From: an uncultured Flavihumibacter sp.
Lineage (GTDB): Bacteria > Bacteroidota > Bacteroidia > Chitinophagales > Chitinophagaceae
Reading direction: 5' to 3'
DNA: 32,911 nucleotides
Assembly (NCBI GenBank): GCA_902168225.1
Contig: CABHOW010000133.1
Span: 1 to 32,911, forward strand
The translations under genes and the position numbers were made by a program. The notes under the pieces were generated by a model that made no database searches, was not told where the DNA came from, and saw nothing but the letters and a program-made list of their open reading frames with translations. Each line of letters begins with the position of its first letter. The stretch's first letter is position 1. Positions 17,186-25,612 of the stretch are shown here, one piece after another.

Positions 17186-17219
17186 AATCCGGGAGCAGTT
17201 ATATGCTTCCGGATTTTTT
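17186..17219 (+). terminator. Rho-independent terminator of gdhA
   Basis: A 12-bp stem with one G-U pair (17186-17197 with 17204-17215), loop GTTATA, then a T run. The HsdR-N stop codon lies in the loop and its last codons form one arm. On the minus strand the hairpin is also followed by a T-rich stretch, so it may serve both genes. Confidence 0.85.
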
Positions 17220-17645
17220 ATATGGCGGTACAGCAGTTACTGAATGGATAGTACCATTTACTACTTTACCACAAAAAGTTTCCTCTCCATTAGTAACAAC
17301 AATATATTCAGCACCAATTACAGATTGATATTGAAATACCTGTGTAAGGACCGTATCATTTAGTTTTGCCTGCTGCTCCTTACATTCTACTATCATCCAA
17401 GGTTTATCATTTTTATAAACGAGTATATCAAATCGCTTTTGTAACTCACCCATATGTATCTGCTTTTCTATTGCAATAAGTTTAGCAGGATAGTCTAATA
17501 CTTCAACCAAATAATTTATAAAATGCTGACGAACCCATTCTTCCGGTGTTAACCTAACCCATTGCTTTCTTAATGGATCAAAAATATATTCCTTCCCGTT
17601 TTCTTCTTTAACGCGCGGATTGTATGGAGGGAAGGAGAGGAGCAT
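17199..17645 (-). CDS. Orphan HsdR N-terminal (PD-(D/E)xK) domain protein
   Basis: Single-domain relative of the nuclease part of type I restriction HsdR (HSDR_N_2 family). DPLRKQWVRLTPEEWVRQHF (23-42) is the family's N-terminal block. The PD-(D/E)xK core is visible as RFDILVY with D73 and VECKE with E87-x-K89, and Q103 lies in the following helix. No helicase, HsdS or HsdM gene is nearby, so this is not a restriction system. Such stand-alone proteins of about 150 residues are frequent in Bacteroidota and have no known function. I chose the ATG at 17645. The frame extends to 17732, but the extra N-terminus would be translated from a 7-bp repeat array. Confidence 0.82.
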   Translation of the reverse strand: MLLSFPPYNPRVKEENGKEYIFDPLRKQWVRLTPEEWVRQHFINYLVEVLDYPAKLIAIEKQIHMGELQKRFDILVYKNDKPWMIVECKEQQAKLNDTVLTQVFQYQSVIGAEYIVVTNGEETFCGKVVNGTIHSVTAVPPYKKSGSI

Positions 17646-17652
17646 GGGGGAA

Positions 17653-17678
17653 GACCGGAGACCGGAGACCGGAGACCG
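17653..17678 (+). repeat. 7-bp tandem repeat (GACCGGA), upstream of HsdR-N and S23 genes
   Basis: 3.7 perfect copies of GACCGGA at 17653, 17660, 17667 and a partial at 17674. Rotated, the unit is CGGAGAC. The reverse complement, GTCTCCG, occurs in the array on the other side of the S23 gene (18152-18176). The array starts 7 bases upstream of the HsdR-N start codon and lies in its leader. Confidence 0.92.
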
Positions 17679-17733
17679 TGAAAAGATTTTTTTTAAGAGT
17701 AAAAGTACGTAATCAAAAAATCTATTGTACAAA

Positions 17734-17741
17734 TACTTTTG
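17734..17741 (+). promoter_or_regulatory. Candidate -7 box for the S23 gene
   Basis: TACTTTTG matches TAnnTTTG and ends 3 bases before the ATG at 17745. If real, the mRNA would be leaderless or nearly so. No good -33 element is seen. Confidence 0.4.
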
Positions 17742-17744
17742 AAT

Positions 17745-18104
17745 ATGAGTTTTAAGTTTGAAAAATTACTGATATGGCAAAAATCATTTAAGCTAGGTGA
17801 GGAGGTAAATAATGTGGCAAACACATTCCCTACATTCGAAATTTATAATTTGACCAGTCAGATAAGAAGAGCCGCAGATAGCGTAGGGCTTAATATCGCT
17901 GAAGGATCAACCGGTAATTCTGATAAAGAACAAATAAGGTTTCTTAGCTACGCAAACCGATCAGTAATTGAAGTTGTTGCATGCTTGCTAAAAGCAAAAA
18001 GTAGAAATTATTTAACTGACGATATGTACCAAGAGCTTTATAGCTTATGTATTGAATTATGTAAAATGATCGCGGGATTTCAAAAAGCAGTTCAGAAAAA
18101 ATAA
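17745..18104 (+). CDS. Four-helix-bundle protein, S23 / bAvd family
   Basis: Member of the '23S rRNA-intervening sequence' (S23, PF05635-type) family. Relatives are encoded inside rRNA intervening sequences of Leptospira and Coxiella and, as bAvd, serve diversity-generating retroelements. The signature LTSQIRRAADSVGLNIAEG (36-54) is clear, and FEKLLIWQKSFKLGEEV opens the first helix. 119 residues form four predicted helices, probably a basic pentamer that binds nucleic acid. No rRNA, reverse transcriptase or variable repeat is present here. The gene is bracketed by 7-bp repeat arrays in opposite orientation (17653-17678 and 18152-18176), which suggests a small mobile or formerly mobile unit. 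The start is ATG 17745; a TTG at 17739 is also in frame. Confidence 0.88.
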   Translation: MSFKFEKLLIWQKSFKLGEEVNNVANTFPTFEIYNLTSQIRRAADSVGLNIAEGSTGNSDKEQIRFLSYANRSVIEVVACLLKAKSRNYLTDDMYQELYSLCIELCKMIAGFQKAVQKK

Positions 18105-18151
18105 TTTCGTATATTTATTGGTTATTTTGGGATACGGAGATGCCAGCTACA

Positions 18152-18176
18152 GTCTATCGTCTCCGGTCTATCGTCT
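18152..18176 (+). repeat. 7-bp tandem repeat (GTCTATC/GTCTCCG), downstream of the S23 gene
   Basis: Units GTCTATC at 18152, GTCTCCG at 18159, GTCTATC at 18166 and a partial GTCT at 18173. The GTCTCCG unit is the reverse complement of the upstream array's CGGAGAC. The array ends 5 bases before the AMP nucleosidase start codon, so it occupies that gene's ribosome-binding region. Confidence 0.88.
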
Positions 18177-18181
18177 AAATC

Positions 18182-18952
18182 ATGAAAACTAAAGCAGAAA
18201 TAGTAAACAATTGGTTGCCTCGCTATACCGGTGAGAAACTTGAGAATTTCGGTAAATTTATTTTACTGACAAACTTCGGTAACTATGTAACCATGTTTGC
18301 CAAATGGCATAAAGTAAAAGTTGTTGGTACCGATAGGCCTATGCAATGTGCAACTGCGAACGGTATTACGATCATCAATTTTGGGATGGGTAGCCCGGGT
18401 GCAGCTACCATTATGGATTTACTAACTGCCATTGAGCCTGAAGCGGTACTTTTTCTGGGGAAATGCGGTGGGTTGAAGAGAAGAAATAAATTAGGGGATT
18501 TAATATTACCGATCGCTGCTATAAGAGGAGAGGGTACCTCTAATGATTATTTCCCACCCGAAGTACCTGCCATGCCTGCTTTCGCACTTCAAAAAGCCAT
18601 TTCAACTACAATCAGGGATTATAAGGTAGATTACTGGACCGGCACCGTATACACCACAAACCGCAGGGTTTGGGAACATGATGAAGCTTTCAAAGAGTAT
18701 CTCACTAAAGTAAGGGCTTATGCCATTGATATGGAAACAGCAACCATCTTTACCGTGGGCTTCTACAATAAAATTCCTACAGGTGCTTTGTTATTAGTGA
18801 GTGATCAACCCATGATTCCGGATGGTGTTAAAACGGAAGCCAGTGATAAGAAGATTACGGAACAGTACGTTGAAAAACACTTAAAAATAGGTATCGACTC
18901 TCTAAAGCAGTTGATAAATAAAGGACTAACCGTTCGCCATCTGCGGTTCTAA
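18182..18952 (+). CDS. amn: AMP nucleosidase
   Basis: Hydrolyses AMP to adenine and ribose 5-phosphate, in purine salvage and adenylate homeostasis. It has the phosphorylase/nucleosidase fold: INFGMGSPGAATIMDLL (65-81) is the phosphate and ribose-binding stretch, FLGKCGG (90-96) follows, and YAIDMETATIF (about 180-190) is the conserved nucleoside-binding Met-Glu motif. At 256 residues it is the short form lacking the extra N-terminal domain of the E. coli enzyme, as is usual in Bacteroidota. The ATG lies 5 bp after the heptamer array. The stop codon overlaps the stop of the convergent ccmB (4 bp), and no terminator is visible. Confidence 0.88.
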   Translation: MKTKAEIVNNWLPRYTGEKLENFGKFILLTNFGNYVTMFAKWHKVKVVGTDRPMQCATANGITIINFGMGSPGAATIMDLLTAIEPEAVLFLGKCGGLKRRNKLGDLILPIAAIRGEGTSNDYFPPEVPAMPAFALQKAISTTIRDYKVDYWTGTVYTTNRRVWEHDEAFKEYLTKVRAYAIDMETATIFTVGFYNKIPTGALLLVSDQPMIPDGVKTEASDKKITEQYVEKHLKIGIDSLKQLINKGLTVRHLRF

Positions 18953-19608
18953 TCTTTCCATAAAAAAGGAAATAAGATATACGCTAAAGCTATTACCAGG
19001 ATATCGAGCCCTATAAGCATAGCTATCAATTCGGTCATTCCATTTTGCACAACAGAAGAAAAGGCAACAACCGCTATTTTCATCAATAACAATAATTGAG
19101 GGATAATTAATGGAAATCCCATAATAGCCATTAAAGCAGTCTGCTGCTGGGCTTTGGCTGCAATGGCTGCTAAAAAAGTAAACACCAGACTTAAGCTGAT
19201 GCCTCCTAATAAACTGATACCGATGAAACTGGCAAAATGGGTGAGCGGATTGCCTAATAGAAGCGTAAATATGCCTAAGCTGATCAGGTTCATGAACAGC
19301 ATTAAAACTGCGTTGAATAAGAGTTTGGATATCACAAAGGCCGTAGGGGAACTAATGGTATAATAGTATAACATTCTACCCCTATGCTCTTGTAAAAAAC
19401 TCTTGGCAACTGCGTTGATGCAAATAAATAGTTGTAATATCCAAAAAAGAGAGTTCCAAATTCGATCTTCCGGCTGTCCGGCTGAAAGATAAACCACAAA
19501 ACTCGTAGCACTGATATAGAGTACAATGCCATAAAAGGTATATTGTTGCCTCATTTCAAGCAAAATATCTTTCTTCAATAGGGCCCATATGTTTTTGCTA
19601 AGATTCAT
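18949..19608 (-). CDS. ccmB: Haem exporter CcmB
   Basis: Membrane subunit of the CcmAB ABC-type module of System I cytochrome c maturation, which helps release haem-loaded CcmE. Six hydrophobic segments are visible. The N-terminal [22 protein letters not shown] and the following [13 protein letters not shown] motif (about residues 72-84) are typical of CcmB. 219 residues, normal length. Its ATG overlaps the tdk end by 11 bp, so it is translated behind tdk rather than with ccmCD. No ccmA ATPase is in the window. Confidence 0.9.
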   Translation of the reverse strand: MNLSKNIWALLKKDILLEMRQQYTFYGIVLYISATSFVVYLSAGQPEDRIWNSLFWILQLFICINAVAKSFLQEHRGRMLYYYTISSPTAFVISKLLFNAVLMLFMNLISLGIFTLLLGNPLTHFASFIGISLLGGISLSLVFTFLAAIAAKAQQQTALMAIMGFPLIIPQLLLLMKIAVVAFSSVVQNGMTELIAMLIGLDILVIALAYILFPFLWKD

Positions 19609-20164
19609 GAAAACACTTTCTGCAACGGGGTTCGTAAGTATCTTTTTCTCCGAGTAAAACTTGTCCGGCCTCTGCAGTTTTACGGTAAGATATATTGGCG
19701 ATGCTGCCGCATTTCATACAAATAGCATGCAACTTAGTGATATAATCGGCAATAGCCAATAAGTTAGGCATGGGGCCAAATGGTTTACCCGTATAGTCCA
19801 TATCTAAGCCTGCCACTATTACACGCACACCTTTGAGCGCAAGGGTTTCACATACATGAATGATCTCACCATCAAAAAACTGGGCTTCATCAATACCTAC
19901 CACATCTACATCTTGCGCCATCAATAAGATGGTTTGAGAATTATCGATGGGGGTAGATGGAATGCTGGAAGCGTCATGGCTTACCACTTTTGACTCGTCG
20001 TATCGGGTATCGATCGCGGGTTTAAATATTTCAACTTTCAAATTCGCAATACGGGCTCTTTTCAATCGGCGAATAAGCTCTTCTGTTTTTCCGCTGAACA
20101 TACTTCCACATACAACCTCAATCCAACCTTTGCGTGCACCCGATAAATTTGGCTCTATAAACAT
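19598..20164 (-). CDS. tdk: Thymidine kinase (type II)
   Basis: Phosphorylates thymidine in pyrimidine salvage. The P-loop is GSMFSGKT (20-27). DEAQFF (92-97) supplies the catalytic E93. The lasso region and thymidine-contact segment follow, and a zinc site is formed by C149/C152 and C181/C184. 188 residues from the ATG at 20164; the frame is open to 20230, but that extension is hydrophobic and unlike Tdk. ccmB overlaps its end by 11 bp. A TACTTTTG box at 20228-20235 may be the promoter. Confidence 0.94.
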   Translation of the reverse strand: MFIEPNLSGARKGWIEVVCGSMFSGKTEELIRRLKRARIANLKVEIFKPAIDTRYDESKVVSHDASSIPSTPIDNSQTILLMAQDVDVVGIDEAQFFDGEIIHVCETLALKGVRVIVAGLDMDYTGKPFGPMPNLLAIADYITKLHAICMKCGSIANISYRKTAEAGQVLLGEKDTYEPRCRKCFHES

Positions 20165-20227
20165 GAAATAAAATAATATTAATAAAGAAAACGTTAGTAG
20201 CTTTATAGCTGGCTCATTAACAACCCC

Positions 20228-20235
20228 CAAAAGTA
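20228..20235 (-). promoter_or_regulatory. Candidate -7 box for tdk-ccmB
   Basis: TACTTTTG on the minus strand matches TAnnTTTG and predicts a leader of roughly 55-60 nt to the tdk ATG. The -33 region is not convincing. It sits only 9 bases from the ATG of the divergent hypothetical gene. Confidence 0.35.
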
Positions 20236-20244
20236 TTGTTTCCC

Positions 20245-20883
20245 ATGGAAAGATTGGGTACTTTAATTAACAAATTAAAAGAACAGTTCGATCAACAGGC
20301 TGAACCATCTCAAATGGCTATTACGGCTCAGTTAGTATTGGCCGAATTGCAGCCCAAAATTGCAGAGCCAATAAATAAGGGTAAAGTAGCTATTGTAATG
20401 CCGGCTATTCCTTTATCGGCACAACATATAGAAAACCCTATTTTCCCGGCTGACCATAAGCCGATAAAAAAAGAAGAACAATCAGGCTGGTTATTTGAAG
20501 AGCCTATGGCGATCCCTACTTTGATCCATCAAGATTATCATCAAGCCCCAACGGATATCAATGCTTTTTTAGGAGGCACATCAAATAGTATAAACGATAA
20601 GCTTAAACAGGAAGAAACAGAAGTTGCTACCATGTTGGAAGAAGCTCCTATCCGAGATTTAAAAAAGGCAATCAGCATTAATGATCGGTATTTGTTTATC
20701 AATAATTTATTTAGGGGAGATGAAAATATGTACGAGAGAAGTATTCGAACCATCAACGGTCTCAATATATATCCCGAAGCACAATACTGGATACAACGGG
20801 AACTAAAAGTAAAATTGAGTTGGGAAGAAAATAGCGAACCCGTAAAACTTTTTGATCAATTGGTTAAGAGACGGTTCGCCTGA
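20245..20883 (+). CDS. Conserved hypothetical protein
   Basis: 212-residue cytosolic protein without a known function. The first 40 residues are helical and charged ([20 protein letters not shown]). A variable Pro/Glu-rich middle follows. The last 80 residues are conserved-looking: [20 protein letters not shown], then [19 protein letters not shown] and [19 protein letters not shown] associate this C-terminal block with a Bacteroidota-specific family. No signal peptide or membrane segment. I prefer the ATG at 20245 to the TTG at 20236. An ATTGGGTA octamer lies at 20253, just inside the gene. Its end overlaps the convergent waaA by 28 bp. Confidence 0.75.
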   Translation: MERLGTLINKLKEQFDQQAEPSQMAITAQLVLAELQPKIAEPINKGKVAIVMPAIPLSAQHIENPIFPADHKPIKKEEQSGWLFEEPMAIPTLIHQDYHQAPTDINAFLGGTSNSINDKLKQEETEVATMLEEAPIRDLKKAISINDRYLFINNLFRGDENMYERSIRTINGLNIYPEAQYWIQRELKVKLSWEENSEPVKLFDQLVKRRFA

Positions 20884-22112
20884 ATAAACGAAATTATTTT
20901 TTCTACTGCACCCGCTTTGCTTGCCACATAATTTTTTGCAATTGAGCCAACTTCTTTGGCTCGATCATTTTTGAATAAATCCACAAAACAATTATATAAC
21001 TCCTCAGGGGTGGCTACTGCTATGGCTCCACCTTTTGCTACTAACTCAACAGCTTCTAAATATTTATGATATACGGGACCGAAAACTACAGGTACCCCAT
21101 AAACAGCCGCTTCCAGCGTATTATGAACACCGGTTATATCAAAACCTCCTCCCACAAATGCAATAGTTGCATATTGATATATACGACTTAACATACCCAT
21201 ATTATTGATAATTAGTGTTTGCGCTTTTTCCTTTTCTATTTCGCCGGCGGTTTGCCAATCGGTAAATAAAATAGGATTAGGATACAGGGCCACACATTCC
21301 TTAATTCTTTGTGTACTAATATCATGTGGCGCAATGATATATTTATAACTATTATGCCGATGAGCAAATGTGGCTATGGCCTTATCATCCTTACTCCAAG
21401 TACTGCCGCAAACGATGGCCGGTAAGGAGTTTAAAAAATCAGTAACAATAGGTATTGCTGTTGACTGATGAGCAATTGAAATAACCCTATCGAAACGCGG
21501 GTCTCCTGCAATAGCAGATTTATGTGCAAAACCAATAGAAGATAAGAGACCCAAAGAATCTTGATCTTGCACCATCATAAAGCTGAAGCAATCCAAGATT
21601 TTTCTGTAAAAATTACCATACCATTGAAAAAAAACTTGTTCTTTTCTAAATATACCTGCTACCAATAAGCAGGTAATTTTTTGTTTTTGTAAAGCTGCTA
21701 AATAGTAAAACCAAAATTCATATTTTACAAAAATGACCAAATCAGGCTTCATTATTTTTAACCATGCTGCGGCATTCGTTTTGCTATCCATCGGTAAATA
21801 ACAAACCAAATCGGCGATGGGATGATTTTTCCGCACTTCGTATCCGGAGGGAGAGAAAAAACTTACCACAATAGCATAGTTTGGATAGCTCAATTTAATT
21901 TGCTGCAGCAATGGCAAACCTTGCTCAAACTCTCCTAATGAAGCACTATGCATCCAAATTATTGGCTTTGTATTTTTAGTCGTAAAATCAGTTAATAAGG
22001 AAAAGCTTTCTTTTCTTCCTGAAACCCATTTTTGCGCTTTTTTATTAAACGGCGAAATAAGCCGAATAATAAGGGGGTATAATTTGATGAAAAGTTGATA
22101 GAAAAGGCGCAT
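20856..22112 (-). CDS. waaA: 3-deoxy-D-manno-octulosonic acid transferase
   Basis: Adds Kdo from CMP-Kdo to lipid A precursors; GT-B glycosyltransferase at the inner membrane. An N-terminal hydrophobic anchor (residues 3-20) precedes the acceptor domain with HSASLGEFEQ; E61 matches the catalytic glutamate of the family. The donor domain contains FVGGGFDITGVHNTLEAAVYGVPVVFGP, the typical CMP-Kdo-binding block. 418 residues from the ATG at 22112. A TACATTTG box ends 6 bases before the ATG. It is divergent from the nucleotide-sugar operon, consistent with an envelope-polysaccharide neighbourhood. Confidence 0.93.
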   Translation of the reverse strand: MRLFYQLFIKLYPLIIRLISPFNKKAQKWVSGRKESFSLLTDFTTKNTKPIIWMHSASLGEFEQGLPLLQQIKLSYPNYAIVVSFFSPSGYEVRKNHPIADLVCYLPMDSKTNAAAWLKIMKPDLVIFVKYEFWFYYLAALQKQKITCLLVAGIFRKEQVFFQWYGNFYRKILDCFSFMMVQDQDSLGLLSSIGFAHKSAIAGDPRFDRVISIAHQSTAIPIVTDFLNSLPAIVCGSTWSKDDKAIATFAHRHNSYKYIIAPHDISTQRIKECVALYPNPILFTDWQTAGEIEKEKAQTLIINNMGMLSRIYQYATIAFVGGGFDITGVHNTLEAAVYGVPVVFGPVYHKYLEAVELVAKGGAIAVATPEELYNCFVDLFKNDRAKEVGSIAKNYVASKAGAVEKIISFIQANRLLTN

Positions 22113-22118
22113 GTTCTG

Positions 22119-22126
22119 CAAATGTA
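22119..22126 (-). promoter_or_regulatory. Candidate -7 box for waaA
   Basis: TACATTTG on the minus strand matches TAnnTTTG and lies only 6 bases before the ATG, implying a leaderless or very short-leader mRNA. Confidence 0.45.
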
Positions 22127-22153
22127 CAGTCTTCTTAATTCTTTATTTTACCC

Positions 22154-22161
22154 TAGCTTTG
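22154..22161 (+). promoter_or_regulatory. Candidate -7 box for the nucleotide-sugar operon
   Basis: TAGCTTTG matches TAnnTTTG, 18 bp before the ATG at 22180. With the waaA box on the other strand it makes a compact divergent promoter pair in a 67-bp gap. Confidence 0.5.
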
Positions 22162-22179
22162 TTGCCCTAAAGAAAGTAT

Positions 22180-23310
22180 ATGCGGCCGATACAGATGGTA
22201 GACACAAAATCTCAGTATTTACATATAAAAGAAGAAGTTGATAAAGCTATTCATGAAGTTCTCGATACGGCAGCTTATATCAATGGAAAGCCGGTTCAAG
22301 ATTTTACTGCTGCATTAAGCGCTTATTTGGGCGTAAAGCATACTATTCCTTGTGCCAATGGCACCGATGCCTTGCAAATAGCCATGATGGCGCTGAATTT
22401 GCAACCCGGCGATGAAGTTATTACCCCCTCATTCACCTATATAGCAACTACTGAAGTGGTAGCTTTATTGCGATTAACACCTGTTTTTGTAGAGGTTGAT
22501 CCGCAAACATTTTGTATTGATCCGGTATCTGTTCGTAAAGCTATTACCCCAAAAACTAAGGCTATTGTTCCGGTTCATTTATACGGACATGCAGCACCAA
22601 TGGAGGAAATTTTAGCTATCGCTAAGGAACATAACCTTTATGTAATAGAAGATAATGCACAGGCAATAGGTTGCGATTATACATTTACAGATGGTACTAA
22701 AAAGAAAACAGGTACGATGGGTACTATCGGGGCTACTTCTTTTTATCCTTCCAAAAATTTAGGGGCTTTTGGTGATGGAGGTGCCCTATTTACCAATGAT
22801 GATAATTTAGCTCATCAAATGAAAATGATCGCCAATCATGGTCAGCAAAAAAGGTATTATCACGAAGTGGTGGGTTGTAATTCTCGCTTGGATTCTATAC
22901 AGGCAGCTGTGTTACATATCAAACTAAAAAAACTTGATGAGTATAATGCTGCAAGAGCTGCTGTTGCAGCTTTCTATAATAAAGCTTTTGCAGGAAATGC
23001 AAAAATTGTTACTCCTTATGTTGCAAACTATAGTGCACATGTATATCACCAGTATACCTTGCAACTAAGAGGTGTAGATAGAGATGCACTTGTTTCCTAT
23101 TTAGCGGAGCATAAAATCCCATCTATGATCTATTACCCTGTTCCGGGGCATAAACAAGATATGTTTGCCTCATTTGGTTTAAGTAAAACCAATATGCCCG
23201 TAACGGATAGTTTAACGGATGCCGTAATTTCTTTGCCCATTCATACGGAAATGGATGAAGAACAATTATCTTATATTAGTACTCATGTTCTACAATTTAT
23301 AAATCAATAA
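22180..23310 (+). CDS. DegT/DnrJ/EryC1/StrS-family sugar aminotransferase
   Basis: PLP-dependent aminotransferase that makes amino sugars on nucleotide carriers. The PLP lysine is K192 in ATSFYPSKNLGAFGDGGA. The cofactor pocket includes ANGTDAL (59-65) and IEDNAQAIG (156-164). The N-terminus MRPIQMVDTKSQY and overall length (376) resemble the WbpE/WlbE-type enzymes that aminate UDP-3-keto sugar acids, which would fit the UDP-glucose dehydrogenase next door. The dehydrogenase (WbpB) and acetyltransferase (WbpD) partners are not here, so the substrate stays open. First gene of a four-gene operon; the next start is 3 bp after the stop. Confidence 0.88.
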   Translation: MRPIQMVDTKSQYLHIKEEVDKAIHEVLDTAAYINGKPVQDFTAALSAYLGVKHTIPCANGTDALQIAMMALNLQPGDEVITPSFTYIATTEVVALLRLTPVFVEVDPQTFCIDPVSVRKAITPKTKAIVPVHLYGHAAPMEEILAIAKEHNLYVIEDNAQAIGCDYTFTDGTKKKTGTMGTIGATSFYPSKNLGAFGDGGALFTNDDNLAHQMKMIANHGQQKRYYHEVVGCNSRLDSIQAAVLHIKLKKLDEYNAARAAVAAFYNKAFAGNAKIVTPYVANYSAHVYHQYTLQLRGVDRDALVSYLAEHKIPSMIYYPVPGHKQDMFASFGLSKTNMPVTDSLTDAVISLPIHTEMDEEQLSYISTHVLQFINQ

Positions 23311-23313
23311 AAT

Positions 23314-24615
23314 ATGAAAATTGCTGTAGTAGGTACCGGTTATGTTGGCTTAGTAACGGGTACTTGTTTTTCCGAAACAGGTAATAAAGTAACTTGTATA
23401 GATATTGATCAATTAAAAGTTACCAAACTTTCTAATGGTGAGATCACCATTTACGAACCCGGGTTGGAGAAGATTTTTTTAAGAAATTTAAAAGAAGGTC
23501 GCTTACAATTCACTACCAATTTGGCAGAAGGGGTAAAAGATGCTGAAATTATTTTCCTTGCATTGCCTACCCCTCCCGGAGAGGGCGGTGCTGCAGATTT
23601 AAAATATGTACTGGGTGTTGCCAAAGATTTAGGCCAGATTCTTACAGATTATAAAGTAATTGTAGATAAAAGTACTGTTCCGGTTGGTACTGCTGAAAAA
23701 GTACATGCTGCTATAGCTGCTAATTTTAAAGGGGAGTTCGACGTAGTAAGTAATCCGGAGTTTTTAAGAGAAGGTGTGGCTGTAGATGATTTTATGAAAC
23801 CTGATAGGGTAGTTGTGGGTACTCGCTCAGAACGAGCCAAAAAAGTAATGTCTGATTTATATGCGCCTTTTGTTCGCCAAGGTAACCCGGTGATATTTAT
23901 GGATGAAAAATCGGCCGAATTAACAAAATATGCGGCTAACTCTTTTCTCGCGACAAAAATTTCATTCATGAATGAAATTGCCCAACTATGCGAAAGATTG
24001 GGTGCCGATGTTGATATGGTTCGCAGAGGTATTGGCAGTGATGATCGAATTGGTAAACGCTTCTTGTTTCCAGGTATCGGTTATGGCGGAAGCTGTTTCC
24101 CTAAAGATGTTCAGGCTTTGATCATGTCGTCAGAGGAAGTGAATTATGAGTTTAAAATTTTGAAAGCGGTAGAAGATGTAAATGAAAAACAAAAATTACA
24201 TCTGATACCAAAGATTGAAAAATATTTTGCCGGCAACTTAAAAGGAAAGCATTTTGCTTTATGGGGTTTAGCTTTCAAACCGAATACAGATGATATTCGG
24301 GAAGCTCCTGCATTATATGTGATAGATGCGCTGGTAGCTGCGGGTGCTACGGTTACTGCTTTCGACCCCGAAGCAATGCCCAATGTAGAACGCACCATTG
24401 GTAACAAAATAAAATATGCCAAGAATCAATATGAAGCATTAGAAGGCGCCGATGCATTGATCATTGCAACAGAGTGGAGTGAGTTCCGCACGCCAGATTT
24501 CGATCGTATCAATGAAGTATTGAAGCAAAAAGTAATTTTTGATGGCAGAAATTTATTTGATGTAAAATTCATTACCGAAATGGGCTATCATTACGAAAGT
24601 ATTGGTCGCAAATAA
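23314..24615 (+). CDS. ugd: UDP-glucose 6-dehydrogenase
   Basis: Oxidises UDP-glucose to UDP-glucuronate with two NAD+. The NAD-binding motif is [11 protein letters not shown] (6-16); DKSTVPVGT (118-126) and SNPEFLREG (146-154) are family blocks. The catalytic nucleophile is C261 in [10 protein letters not shown]. The C-terminal [19 protein letters not shown] is the UDP-binding part. 433 residues, normal. Its product is the substrate of the decarboxylase encoded next, 10 bp downstream. Confidence 0.95.
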   Translation: MKIAVVGTGYVGLVTGTCFSETGNKVTCIDIDQLKVTKLSNGEITIYEPGLEKIFLRNLKEGRLQFTTNLAEGVKDAEIIFLALPTPPGEGGAADLKYVLGVAKDLGQILTDYKVIVDKSTVPVGTAEKVHAAIAANFKGEFDVVSNPEFLREGVAVDDFMKPDRVVVGTRSERAKKVMSDLYAPFVRQGNPVIFMDEKSAELTKYAANSFLATKISFMNEIAQLCERLGADVDMVRRGIGSDDRIGKRFLFPGIGYGGSCFPKDVQALIMSSEEVNYEFKILKAVEDVNEKQKLHLIPKIEKYFAGNLKGKHFALWGLAFKPNTDDIREAPALYVIDALVAAGATVTAFDPEAMPNVERTIGNKIKYAKNQYEALEGADALIIATEWSEFRTPDFDRINEVLKQKVIFDGRNLFDVKFITEMGYHYESIGRK

Positions 24616-24625
24616 ACTCAATCTT

Positions 24626-25609
24626 ATGGCAAAAAAACGTGTTTTAATTACCGGTGCTGCCGGATTTCTAGGATCCCATCTTTGTGATCGTTTTCTAAAA
24701 GAAGGATTCGATGTGGTTGGCATGGATAACCTCATTACCGGTGATCTCCGGAATATTGAGCACCTTTTCAAAAGAGATGATTTTGAATTTTATCATCACG
24801 ATGTATCTAAGTTTATACATGTTCCCGGACATTTAGATTATATCATGCATTTTGCTTCTCCGGCAAGCCCTATCGATTATTTAAAGATCCCTATTCAAAC
24901 ATTGAAAGTAGGAGCCTTAGGAACACATAATTGTTTAGGGCTTGCAAAAGAAAAGAAGGCACGTATGCTAGTTGCATCTACCAGTGAAGTGTACGGTGAT
25001 CCGATGGTGCACCCGCAAACTGAAGAATATTGGGGTAATGTGAACCCTGTTGGCCCGCGTGGTGTATATGATGAGGCAAAGCGTTTTATGGAATCTATTA
25101 CGCGTGCTTATTATACTTTTCATGGAGTTGAAACAAGAATTGTAAGAATATTCAACACTTATGGTCCTCGCATGCGCCTTAATGATGGCAGGGCATTACC
25201 TGCTTTTATCGGGCAGGCACTACGTGGTGAAGATCTTACCGTGTTTGGAGATGGTAGCCAAACACGCTCATTTTGTTATGTAGATGATTTGATCGAAGGT
25301 ATTTATCGGTTATTGTTAAGCGATTATACAATGCCGGTAAACATTGGTAATCCCAATGAAATAACGTTAAAAGATTTTGCAGAAGAAGTATTGAAATTAA
25401 CCGGCTCATCCGTAAAAATCATCTATAAACCACTACCTGTAGATGATCCTAAACAACGCAGACCGGATATTACCAAGGCCAAAGAAATATTGGGATGGGA
25501 ACCTAAGGTAGATAGGGCAGAAGGATTGAAAAAAACATATGAATATTTCAAATCCTTACCCAAAGAAGAATGGAGTAAACAACCCAAAGAATTTAACTCG
25601 AATCATTAA
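24626..25609 (+). CDS. uxs: UDP-glucuronate decarboxylase (UDP-xylose synthase)
   Basis: Extended short-chain dehydrogenase that converts UDP-glucuronate to UDP-xylose with bound NAD+. GAAGFLG (10-16) is the NAD motif. The catalytic Y148 and K152 lie in VYDEAKR, with [10 protein letters not shown] (117-126) before them. [10 protein letters not shown] and the [15 protein letters not shown] block are typical of UXS. 327 residues; the ATG at 24626 is preferred to an upstream TTG at 24602 inside ugd. It directly follows ugd, so UDP-xylose is the likely output of this gene pair. Confidence 0.92.
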   Translation: MAKKRVLITGAAGFLGSHLCDRFLKEGFDVVGMDNLITGDLRNIEHLFKRDDFEFYHHDVSKFIHVPGHLDYIMHFASPASPIDYLKIPIQTLKVGALGTHNCLGLAKEKKARMLVASTSEVYGDPMVHPQTEEYWGNVNPVGPRGVYDEAKRFMESITRAYYTFHGVETRIVRIFNTYGPRMRLNDGRALPAFIGQALRGEDLTVFGDGSQTRSFCYVDDLIEGIYRLLLSDYTMPVNIGNPNEITLKDFAEEVLKLTGSSVKIIYKPLPVDDPKQRRPDITKAKEILGWEPKVDRAEGLKKTYEYFKSLPKEEWSKQPKEFNSNH

Positions 25610-25612
25610 TAT

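Noticed and set aside
17199..17645. Restriction-modification system
   Set aside because: Only the HsdR N-terminal nuclease-like domain is present; no helicase, methylase or specificity gene is nearby.
17739..18104. Diversity-generating retroelement around the S23/bAvd-like gene
   Set aside because: No reverse transcriptase, template repeat or variable-repeat target gene is in the window.
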